Shown: positions 1-5,444 of the stretch, one piece after another
How positions within the stretch are numbered: position 1 is the stretch's first letter
How the letters are laid out: every line of letters starts with the position of its first letter
From: an uncultured Rhodospirillales bacterium
GTDB lineage: Bacteria; Pseudomonadota; Alphaproteobacteria; Rhodospirillales; Casp-alpha2
Direction of reading: 5' to 3'
DNA length: 9,784 nt
Assembly (NCBI GenBank): GCA_938074585.1
Contig: CALJEW010000402.1
Coordinates: 1-9,784 of the forward strand
Made by a program: the position numbers and the translations under genes
Notes under the pieces: model-generated
What the model was told of the DNA's origin: nothing
Databases searched by the model: none
Seen by the model: only the letters and a program-made list of their open reading frames with translations

Positions 1-636
1 TAGATCAATTTGAATACCACGTTCCCGAATATGATCATCAATCAAACGCCCGGCCCAAGCGAAGCGTTTAAACCTGATAAAGGGCAAGGTTTCTAAAAGC
101 TCTTTGTACGTCGTTCCCTTCGTTCCTTTGGGCGCAATCACCATCAATGGCTCGTTCCCACAGGCATGCCAACTGAGCCCTGCTTTCAAATCAGTGGGTT
201 CACTAACCACAGCCACATCCAAGTGCCCGCGCCGGACATCTTCAGCCAGTTCTGCAGAAAGCCCACTGGTTACTCGCACTAAAACATGTGGTTGAGATTT
301 GTTTAAACTGACCAAGGCATTGGCTAATACGCCGGTTAAAGCCGTCGGCACCGCGCCTAATTCCAATTGTCCTGATATTTCATGATCCGATATGGTAGCA
401 GTTAAGCCGTTACATAACCGTACAATATCGCGTGCTTTTTCAACCAAGGCCTTGCCATTCGCGTTGATCAACGCAGGCCGGGTTGAGCGATCAAACAATT
501 GGATTTTCAGCAAATCTTCCAAGGCTTTGATATGCAAGCTGACCGCAGACTGGGTCAAACCAATGGCTTCAGCCGCAGCGGCAAAGCTTCGGTGCTCCGC
601 AATCGCAATCAATGTTTTCAAATGATGTATGTCCAT
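1..636 (-). CDS. LysR-family transcriptional regulator, C-terminus cut by window edge
   Basis: The frame is open from an ATG at 634-636 to the window edge, giving 212 codons of a family that is usually about 300 residues, so roughly the last 90 are missing. Seen: an N-terminal winged helix-turn-helix starting MDIHHLKTLIAIAEHRSF, followed by AAAAEAIGLTQSAVSLHIKA, the classic LysR recognition helix. A linker and the first lobe of the periplasmic-binding-like effector domain follow (GQLELGAVPTALTG, later VRRGHLDVAVVSEP). Family knowledge: such proteins bind DNA as tetramers and respond to a small ligand, usually acting on a divergent neighbour. Here the divergent neighbour, 80 bases away, is the MlaF-like ATPase, so that gene is a candidate target; this is inference. 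No clear Shine-Dalgarno sequence precedes the start, but the N-terminus matches the family well. The effector cannot be predicted. Confidence 0.93.
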   Translation of the reverse strand, partial: MDIHHLKTLIAIAEHRSFAAAAEAIGLTQSAVSLHIKALEDLLKIQLFDRSTRPALINANGKALVEKARDIVRLCNGLTATISDHEISGQLELGAVPTALTGVLANALVSLNKSQPHVLVRVTSGLSAELAEDVRRGHLDVAVVSEPTDLKAGLSWHACGNEPLMVIAPKGTKGTTYKELLETLPFIRFKRFAWAGRLIDDHIRERGIQIDL

Positions 637-716
637 ATAAAAAGACTACCCGCTAACAAACAAAAGGCAAAGACAGCACTGGACGGATACGCTAACATGG
701 ACGATATTTAGGCATC

Positions 717-1493
717 ATGACACAACAAACAGCACTTATATCACTCAAAGACGTCACCAAATCCTTCGGCACTTTGCACGCCTTAGATGACGTTAACTTA
801 AACGTCAACCGAGGCGATTCGCTTGTTTTGATTGGTGGTTCTGGCTCCGGCAAAACCTTGATGCTAAAATGTATCATGGGTTTAATTCCGCATGACGGCG
901 GGACAATTGAAGTCGATGGTAAAAGTATTGCGACTCTCAGCCAAGCCGATCGGGATGGTTTTTTAAACCGATTTGGCATGACATTCCAAAAATCTGGGTT
1001 GTTTGATTCAATGCTAACATGGGAAAACGTTGCTTTTCAGCTTTTACAAATGGGTATGGATCGCCAAACAGCCAAAGAACGAGCCATTGATAAGCTGGCA
1101 TCTGTTGGGCTCGAAGCTGCAACTGCGGATTTGTATCCGAACGAACTTTCAGGCGGCATGCAAAAACGCGTTGGCTTGGCTCGCGCCATTGCAACGGACC
1201 CCACAATTCTATTTTTGGACGAACCAACCGCTGGCCTTGATCCGATTATGACCAACGTGATCAACGAACTTATTTTGGACGTGGTTGATCAATTGGGCGC
1301 AACCGTTGTATCTATCACATCTGATATGTCGAGTTTGAAGGTGATCTCGAACCGGGTCGCGATGATCTATGACGGCAAAATCATTTGGGACGGACTGACA
1401 TCGGACGTTGAGGTTTCTAGCAACCCTTATGTCGACCAATTTGTTCACAGTCGCGCCGAAGGCCCGATAGAGATGGCCGTTCAAGCGCTTTGA
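717..1493 (+). CDS. ABC transporter ATP-binding protein, MlaF-like (phospholipid/retrograde lipid transport type)
   Basis: A 258-residue single-domain cytoplasmic ATPase. Seen: Walker A GGSGSGKT (residues 40-47), Q-loop Q91 in TFQKSGLF, signature LSGGM (144-148), Walker B ILFLDEP (164-170) and D-loop GLD. The C-terminal tail GPIEMAVQAL and the GLFDSMLTWENVAF segment are characteristic of the MlaF/Ttg2A group, which powers lipid traffic between the outer and inner membranes with the permease MlaE and the MCE protein MlaD. Neither partner is in this window: a divergent LysR gene lies upstream and a convergent gene 10 bases downstream, so the ATPase is not in an mla operon here. The H-loop position reads T-S-D-M instead of the usual T/S-H-D, so the switch histidine is replaced by Ser202. 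An in-frame stop at 693-695 rules out a longer start, and the ribosome binding site is weak. Confidence 0.9.
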   Translation: MTQQTALISLKDVTKSFGTLHALDDVNLNVNRGDSLVLIGGSGSGKTLMLKCIMGLIPHDGGTIEVDGKSIATLSQADRDGFLNRFGMTFQKSGLFDSMLTWENVAFQLLQMGMDRQTAKERAIDKLASVGLEAATADLYPNELSGGMQKRVGLARAIATDPTILFLDEPTAGLDPIMTNVINELILDVVDQLGATVVSITSDMSSLKVISNRVAMIYDGKIIWDGLTSDVEVSSNPYVDQFVHSRAEGPIEMAVQAL

Positions 1494-1503
1494 TATTCAG
1501 CCC

Positions 1504-2340
1504 TTAAATATGGGCAGGATTACCGTCAACATTTCTATATAAAACTCCTTGGCGTAACTTCAAAATGCGCTCATGTTCAGCTAATGCGGCAGGATCCATG
1601 TCAGACGCGGGGGGAGTTTCGTGAATAAAGTTCCCATGCGTGTCTTCACCCCGAACCAACCATGCGCTGTCATTTTCCGCGTTTACTTGTTCAACATCGG
1701 GGGTGATATAGCGAATAGCCACGCCAATGCGCCGGTCATCTGATGCATTCGGGTCCGACGAATGAACAATCCGAACATCATGCAAAGACATTTGGCCGGG
1801 TAGGAGTTTAGCCAAAATGCTTTCGTCTTCGTTGACGTCAACCACAACTTTCTGCCCCCGGGTCAATAAATTCTTCTCATCCAAAGTATCCGTGTGTTTC
1901 ACCTGATCCCATTTATGGGTTCCAGGAATCATCTTCATACAGCCCGACACCGCGGTAGCTGGAGAAAGGGCGATCCATGCGGTTAAAACTTTAGGCTTTG
2001 ATAACCCCCAATAGGTTGAATCCTGATGCCACGATACGTACGTCCCTTGGCCGGGCTCTTTAATGAATAGACTAGAACCCCAAACCATTAAGTTTGGCCC
2101 CATAACATCTTCAACCGCATCAAGTATCTTTGGATTTGATGCAAGTTCAGAGACCCAAGTCTGTAATAAATACAACTTTTGGCCCTTAGATAACTCGTAC
2201 CATCCGTTATGTTTTTGCTCGTACGCTTCGAACCGTCGGCGATAAGTCGCCACCTGATCTGGAGAAAGCACATCGATAGGACAGACGTAGCCGTCTTGTT
2301 TATACTGTTCGACTTCTTGCTCATTTAAACTTTTTGACAT
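1504..2340 (-). CDS. Phytanoyl-CoA dioxygenase (PhyH) family Fe(II)/2-oxoglutarate oxygenase
   Basis: A 278-residue cytoplasmic protein of normal family length. Seen: the first two iron ligands in SWHQDSTYWG (His105, Asp107) and the distal iron ligand His193 in IVHSSDPNASDDRR. Arg204, eleven residues on, is placed as the 2-oxoglutarate salt-bridge arginine is in PhyH. TAWIALSPATAVSGCMKMIPG and THKW match the conserved core strand and turn. With the HxD aspartate present it should be a hydroxylase-type enzyme rather than a halogenase, where this residue is Ala or Gly. The substrate is not predictable; bacterial members act on acyl-CoAs, ectoine, phosphonates and secondary metabolites. The start is supported by a good Shine-Dalgarno sequence (GAGGGGA, complement of 2345-2351) six bases before the ATG. 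It appears to be monocistronic and converges on the ABC ATPase with only 10 bases between stops. Confidence 0.92.
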   Translation of the reverse strand: MSKSLNEQEVEQYKQDGYVCPIDVLSPDQVATYRRRFEAYEQKHNGWYELSKGQKLYLLQTWVSELASNPKILDAVEDVMGPNLMVWGSSLFIKEPGQGTYVSWHQDSTYWGLSKPKVLTAWIALSPATAVSGCMKMIPGTHKWDQVKHTDTLDEKNLLTRGQKVVVDVNEDESILAKLLPGQMSLHDVRIVHSSDPNASDDRRIGVAIRYITPDVEQVNAENDSAWLVRGEDTHGNFIHETPPASDMDPAALAEHERILKLRQGVLYRNVDGNPAHI

Positions 2341-2363
2341 TTGTTCCCCTCGCGTTAATCAGA

Positions 2364-2550
2364 CTAGCACTTCATTTTGCATCTGATCGGATCAATGCGC
2401 AACCATTGTGTAGCCCCGCTTAGACATTGAGCAAAAAAAGGAGCTAACACGACAACCTCACCACCGACCGCTTTAAAATTATCCATTTTATGGTCCAGAT
2501 CACGCATGTAATTACCACATATTAGGCAATGCAGGACAACTGATGTTAAT
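2364..2550 (-). pseudogene. Remnant of an AhpC/TSA (peroxiredoxin-like) protein
   Basis: Translating the minus strand upstream of the PhyH gene gives an open stretch ending at a TAG at 2364-2366. It contains VVLHCLICGNYMRDLDHKM followed by DNFKAVGGEVVVLA. This resembles the active-site region of peroxiredoxin-like AhpC/TSA proteins, whose pattern is VFYRGxHCPICKxYMRDLD...F...GVEVVALSSD. Compared with that pattern, the FYRG residues are missing between VV and LHC, the CPIC proline is Leu, and the SSD segment reads PFF. No convincing start codon or N-terminal region lies upstream, and the stop comes about 48 codons after the MRDL methionine, while the family has about 170 residues or more. I read it as a decayed internal fragment. 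The family assignment rests on pattern memory and needs a profile search; a short expressed peptide is less likely. Confidence 0.5.
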
Positions 2551-2743
2551 TTAGTTAAGGGAAAACACTGTGGAATGACGTCTGTGATAAATATGATGGA
2601 GAAAAAACTATAAAACTCTAATCACTAATTTTATTTCTATTTTTCCAAGTTCCTGACCTTTCTTATATTTAAATTCCATCTTCATTATTACTATTATCAA
2701 TTATTAATTATTAATTGTGTCTCCTCAGGGGATCGTATTTATT
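2551..2743. other. AT-rich spacer with a short tandem repeat
   Basis: This is the rest of the roughly 400-base gap between the PhyH and trefoil genes. It is strongly AT-rich and has no credible frame. At 2699-2716 the 7-base unit AATTATT is repeated about 2.6 times, ending AATTG. It lies just downstream of the trefoil gene's stop, where a terminator would be expected. Only a weak GC stem is visible at 2722-2732, without a T-run, so no terminator is claimed. Confidence 0.4.
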
Positions 2744-3286
2744 CTATTTTCTTACACCCCATATTTGAAAATGATTCAGTGTTTCACTACAATGCTCAAG
2801 TGTCAGATTTCTCATTAGATGAACTGGAGAACCACCTCCGCCTTTCTTCGATTGTCCTTGAGCAACGGTCAGACATAATTTTAAATTACTAATTAGGTGA
2901 ATTCTACCCTTTTCATCCAATTCAAATTCCTGAAATTTCCGATCACGGCACTGACTTAATCTCATATTTGCAGCCACTCCAGCAGATACCGCTTCCATAC
3001 AAACGTTAAATGCGGGCAAAAAGAATTTGTTCTTAATCAATTTAAGCGCATCAAAACCTTGATCGATAGCGATCTTTCCTTGGTAGGAGTAACAAGTGTG
3101 CGCTTGGAGCCCTTTACTTATTTTCGCTTTTGATTTGTATCCTTTTATATCAATGCAATAACCTCTGTAGTCATCTAATTGATTTAGGAGATAAACTTCA
3201 ACTGCATCGCCCATAGTCTCACTCAACACCACATTCGGTGAGAGGAATAACAGACCGCTCAAAAGGATTAGGGTAAGTTTCTTCAC
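2744..3286 (-). CDS. Secreted ricin-B-like beta-trefoil protein
   Basis: A 180-residue protein with a clear Sec signal peptide (MKKLTLILL, hydrophobic core to about residue 20, cleavage near residue 22). The start is GTG (complement of 3284-3286). The next in-frame Met is residue 25, after the signal, so the GTG is needed for export. The mature part shows three similar lobes, each with a cysteine pair: C44/C65 (GYCIDI ... QAHTC), C96/C113 (NVCMEA ... RLSQC) and C138/C166 (LKLCLTVA ... LEHC). Lobes 2 and 3 continue into FQEFELDEKGRI and HFQIWGV, the latter a Q-x-W motif. This is the layout of a ricin-type trefoil with one disulfide per lobe. Such domains usually bind sugars; here function, ligand and location (periplasmic or released) are inference. 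It starts 2 bases after the cupin stop, has little ribosome binding site of its own, and is probably translationally coupled. Its codons are AT-richer than those of the flanking genes. Confidence 0.72.
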   Translation of the reverse strand: MKKLTLILLSGLLFLSPNVVLSETMGDAVEVYLLNQLDDYRGYCIDIKGYKSKAKISKGLQAHTCYSYQGKIAIDQGFDALKLIKNKFFLPAFNVCMEAVSAGVAANMRLSQCRDRKFQEFELDEKGRIHLISNLKLCLTVAQGQSKKGGGGSPVHLMRNLTLEHCSETLNHFQIWGVRK

Positions 3287-3288
3287 TG

Positions 3289-3579
3289 TTACTTGTCTAT
3301 CCCAACAAGTTCATTCCATGCAGCAACAGCACCACCATTAGGAAATATTTTTGTTTCAATACGAACAGAGTTTTCTAGTGCTTCATGTTGATGAACGACA
3401 CTCATGGGATGAAAATAAGTGTCTTCTTCCTCTACCGTAAAAGTCTCTGTTCCTATCTGCATCTTCACACGCCCCTGCTTTTGATAAGCCACTGAGTGAT
3501 GGTCAGGATGTGAATGAGCAGCATCAATGGTACCATTTGAGCGGAACGACACAAAACTGATCAAATTGTCTGTTGCCAT
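3289..3579 (-). CDS. Small cupin-domain protein
   Basis: A 96-residue, single-domain cupin with no signal peptide. Seen: cupin motif 1 as AHSHPDHHSVAYQKQGRVKM, with His22, His24 and His28 as possible metal ligands and Gly36. Motif 2 is DTYFHPMSVVHQHEAL, with Pro58 and His63 or His65. This is enough to bind a divalent metal. Family members range from isomerases and dioxygenases to ligand sensors, so no reaction is proposed. The start ATG overlaps the stop of a decayed upstream frame (TAATG), and a TGA lies a few codons upstream in the cupin's own frame, which fixes the start. AGG sits about eight bases before the ATG. It is the first intact gene of a two-gene operon with the secreted trefoil protein, the only intergenic sequence being 2 bases. 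Confidence 0.78.
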   Translation of the reverse strand: MATDNLISFVSFRSNGTIDAAHSHPDHHSVAYQKQGRVKMQIGTETFTVEEEDTYFHPMSVVHQHEALENSVRIETKIFPNGGAVAAWNELVGIDK

Positions 3580-3803
3580 TAGTACCTGTAGTTGTCTACA
3601 TCAAGTTCATCTTTAGCGTAGCTAGGAGTAATAGGAAGATAGCCAGAAATCTTGGAGGAGTGAATCACAAGCTTTCCAATATCTTAGGGCATCATATATG
3701 CTCCCGGCCCTTTGACAGAAGAAATAACCTTTAGTTTTACTTCCTGACGGGAGCCTTTATGTATTTGCTCACTTATAAACAGGATACCTCCTCCAGGTTT
3801 GCA
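3579..3803 (-). pseudogene. Decayed coding frame of unknown family, coupled to the cupin gene
   Basis: One minus-strand frame reads like protein across 75 codons but is interrupted by a TAA at 3684-3686. The upstream half runs CKPGGGILFISEQIHKGS, then RQEVKLKVISSVKGPGAYMM. The downstream half runs DIGKLVIHSSKISGYLPI, then TPSYAKDELDVDNYRY, ending with a TAA whose last base is the A of the cupin ATG. A further in-frame TAA lies at 3804-3806, beyond which a few coding-like residues (LHLVPVGTILM) continue. The stop-start overlap with the cupin suggests the intact ancestor was the first gene of this operon. I do not recognise the family. Two small unrelated frames remain a possible alternative, but the shared reading frame and mixed polar/hydrophobic strand pattern favour a single broken gene. 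Confidence 0.45.
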
Positions 3804-4133
3804 TTACATAAGGATAGTACCCACTGGTACTAAATGTAGATAGAATTATAGTATCGTTTATATAAATTAGAATATTACAACTATCTAGTAACGCCAAATA
3901 ATTGCTTTATTAATTAATCAGTTAAATACTTTGTCAACTGATAAAATCACTTTTTTAAATAACACTAATTACTTAACTATTGACACAATAATCACATAAA
4001 AAAAACGCGCTATTCAATTTTTTCTATGGGTAGTCGCCCCTCATCTTTACCACATTCCACCTTTTCTATTTATAACTTTTGCGACAAGTTAGAATCTTAA
4101 AAAAATTTAGGATCATTCTAATGTGAACGCCCA
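3804..4133. other. AT-rich intergenic stretch without genes
   Basis: A very AT-rich spacer between the cupin operon's decayed first frame and the end of tupA. I see no coding frame. It contains the promoter/dyad at 3909-3942, described separately. An inverted pair TTAGAAT/ATTCTAA at 4089-4095 and 4115-4121 lies just past the tupA stop. The latter could fold in the tupA transcript but has a 19-base loop and no following T-run, so it is a poor terminator candidate. Confidence 0.5.
3909..3942 (-). promoter_or_regulatory. Candidate sigma-70 promoter overlapped by an inverted repeat
   Basis: On the minus strand, TTGACA (complement of 3932-3937) is followed after exactly 17 bases by ATTAAT (complement of 3909-3914). 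This is a perfect -35 and a four-of-six -10, pointing toward the decayed frame, the cupin and the trefoil gene. A 7-base dyad, ATCAGTT at 3917-3923 and AACTGAT at 3936-3942 with a 12-base spacer, covers the -35 and spacer where a repressor could sit. The AT-richness makes chance matches more likely. Confidence 0.4.
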
Positions 4134-4967
4134 TTAACTCCCACTCTGTTTTGTGGCGTTTGGAAAGAACAACGGCTTGCCGCCGACCCGATGCGCGCCA
4201 ATTGCTTTTTGTCCTGCGGACGAGATTAGCCAGTCAATGAAGGCTTGCCCTTCGTTTGATTTCGTATGGGAATGCAGGGCTTTATTCACAAGGATCACTC
4301 CATAGGGGTTAAATAGCTCCGCATCCCCTTCAGTCAAAAGTACCAGGTCCTTTTTGTTTTTAAAGCTAATCCAAGTGCCGCGATCTGTCAGCGCATAAGC
4401 CTGCATCCCAGATGCCGCATTTAAGGTGGTCCCCATCCCCGAACCCATTTCCCGGTACCAGGAGCCGGATATTGCTTTTACGTCAATTCCAGCAAACTCC
4501 CATAAACCCAATTCCTTTTTATTAGTGCCGCTATCATCTCCACGGGAAGTAAAAACAGATTTAGAGTTTTGTATTTTACGAAATGCAGCAACAGCATCCG
4601 TCATTCCTTTGATGCCTGCTGGATCTGCACTTGGGCCAACGATAACAAAATCGTTATACATAACATCTTTACGGCCAACGCCAAAACCATCCCTGACAAA
4701 TTTCAGTTCTGATGGCTTATGATGGACGAACAGAACATCTGAATCACCCTTTTTTGCCAGCCGAATGGCTTGTCCCGTTCCAACAGCCACAACTCGAACA
4801 TTAATCCCGCTATAGGCCTTAAACAGAGGCAAAATATGTTTGAATAGTCCAGAATTTTGAGTCGACGTTGTTGAAGCAACGGTAATAAAAGGTTCTGCGG
4901 CAAAAGGTGCGTTATGAAAACTTAAAAACAAACCAATTGCAAAGAATCCTTTGACAATTATTTTCAT
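4134..4967 (-). CDS. tupA: Tungstate ABC transporter substrate-binding protein TupA
   Basis: A 277-residue periplasmic binding protein. Seen: signal peptide MKIIVKGFFAIGLFLSF with cleavage near Ala24. The TupA landmarks follow: ASTTSTQNSGLF, VAVGTGQAIRL, DSDVLFVHHKP, VMYNDFVIVGP, FTSRGDDSGTNKKEL, YREMGSGMGTTLNAAS and the oxyanion-loop region YALTDRGTW. Family knowledge: TupA binds tungstate (some also molybdate) and delivers it to TupB/TupC for loading into molybdopterin enzymes. The ATG at 4967 is chosen because GGAA lies seven bases upstream and it gives a clean signal peptide; an upstream TTG at 5000 would add 11 residues that spoil it. No permease or ATPase gene accompanies it here, which is unusual because tupABC is normally one operon. 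It is divergent from a broken ModE/TupR-type regulator. Wider oxyanion specificity is possible. Confidence 0.9.
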   Translation of the reverse strand: MKIIVKGFFAIGLFLSFHNAPFAAEPFITVASTTSTQNSGLFKHILPLFKAYSGINVRVVAVGTGQAIRLAKKGDSDVLFVHHKPSELKFVRDGFGVGRKDVMYNDFVIVGPSADPAGIKGMTDAVAAFRKIQNSKSVFTSRGDDSGTNKKELGLWEFAGIDVKAISGSWYREMGSGMGTTLNAASGMQAYALTDRGTWISFKNKKDLVLLTEGDAELFNPYGVILVNKALHSHTKSNEGQAFIDWLISSAGQKAIGAHRVGGKPLFFPNATKQSGS

Positions 4968-5002
4968 TTGGCAATTCCAAATAATTAAACATTTTTTCAA
5001 TT

Positions 5003-5071
5003 TATGATTTTTTTTTGATATGATTTATAAAACATATTGAATCGTTGTGATCATATTATCATATTGGATCA
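5003..5071. promoter_or_regulatory. tupA/modE-like divergent control region with repeated half-sites
   Basis: The divergent gap carries short direct repeats. TATGATTT occurs at 5003-5010 and 5019-5026. CATATTGAATC at 5033-5043 and CATATTGGATC at 5060-5070 differ by one base, with a third CATATT at 5052. TGATC at 5048 and GATCA at 5067 form a dyad around the last two. Such repeats are expected where a ModE/TupR regulator would bind, but they do not match the E. coli ModE box well. Operator function is inferred from position only. An AAGGAA ribosome binding site for the regulator follows at 5071-5076. Confidence 0.35.
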
Positions 5072-5087
5072 AGGAACAGTATTTATA

Positions 5088-5442
5088 ATGACAAATTCTA
5101 AGAAAAAAGAGATCCCTAAATTTCGTTTACGCATGAAGTTGGATATCGGTGAAGATGCCATTGGCCCCGGCAAAGCAAAATTACTGGATGCCGCTGATCA
5201 GCATTAATCAATTTCGGCGGCGGTCCGCGATATGGGTATTAATTATCGCCGCGCTTGGTTTTTGTTAGAGACTATGAACACAGCTCTTGGCCAACCCGTA
5301 GCGCTAACGACAAAGGGAGGAAGCGGTGGAGGCGGGGACCGCTGTCCTAATCGCGTATGAAAATTGCGCCCGAGCAACTGAAAAAAGCACATACAAAATT
5401 TTATCCGATTTACAACTCACACTAGCTAGTCTTGAGGATTAA
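5088..5442 (+). pseudogene. Broken ModE/TupR-type molybdate/tungstate-responsive regulator
   Basis: The frame starts with ATG at 5088 and reads MTNSKKKEIPKFRLRMKLDI, then GEDAIGPGKAKLLDAADQH, up to a TAA at 5205-5207. It resumes in the same frame with SISAAVRDMGINYRRAWFLL and ETMNTALGQPV ... GGSGGGG. This is the ModE N-terminal winged-helix domain (LGPGKxxLLEAI ... GSISAAAxxMGxSYRRAWxLxxxMN ... GGxGGGG). After the glycine run, a run of four Gs (5334-5337) shifts the frame by one. The continuation, from TAVLIAYENCARA to the TAA at 5440-5442, matches the end of the domain. So there is one nonsense codon and one frameshift. No molybdate-binding TOBE domain follows, so the ancestor was the short HTH-only form found beside tup or mod genes. 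Position opposite tupA supports its former role. The intact amidohydrolase gene starts 2 bases after its final stop. Confidence 0.88.
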
Positions 5443-5444
5443 CG

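Noticed and set aside
937..1484. Several minus-strand open frames of 75-96 residues
   Set aside because: Antisense shadows of the MlaF-like ATPase; none shows a motif or a ribosome binding site.
3980..3985. Plus-strand TTGACA as a promoter
   Set aside because: No -10-like hexamer lies at 16-18 bases, and no plus-strand gene follows.
4968..5000. Longer tupA start at a TTG, adding 11 residues
   Set aside because: It lacks a Shine-Dalgarno site and puts a polar/Cys-rich stretch before the signal peptide; the ATG at 4967 has GGAA upstream.
5205..5207. Stop-codon readthrough or programmed frameshift in the ModE-like gene
   Set aside because: There is no selenocysteine-like TGA, slippery site with stem-loop or conserved context; a stop plus a separate shift is better explained by decay.
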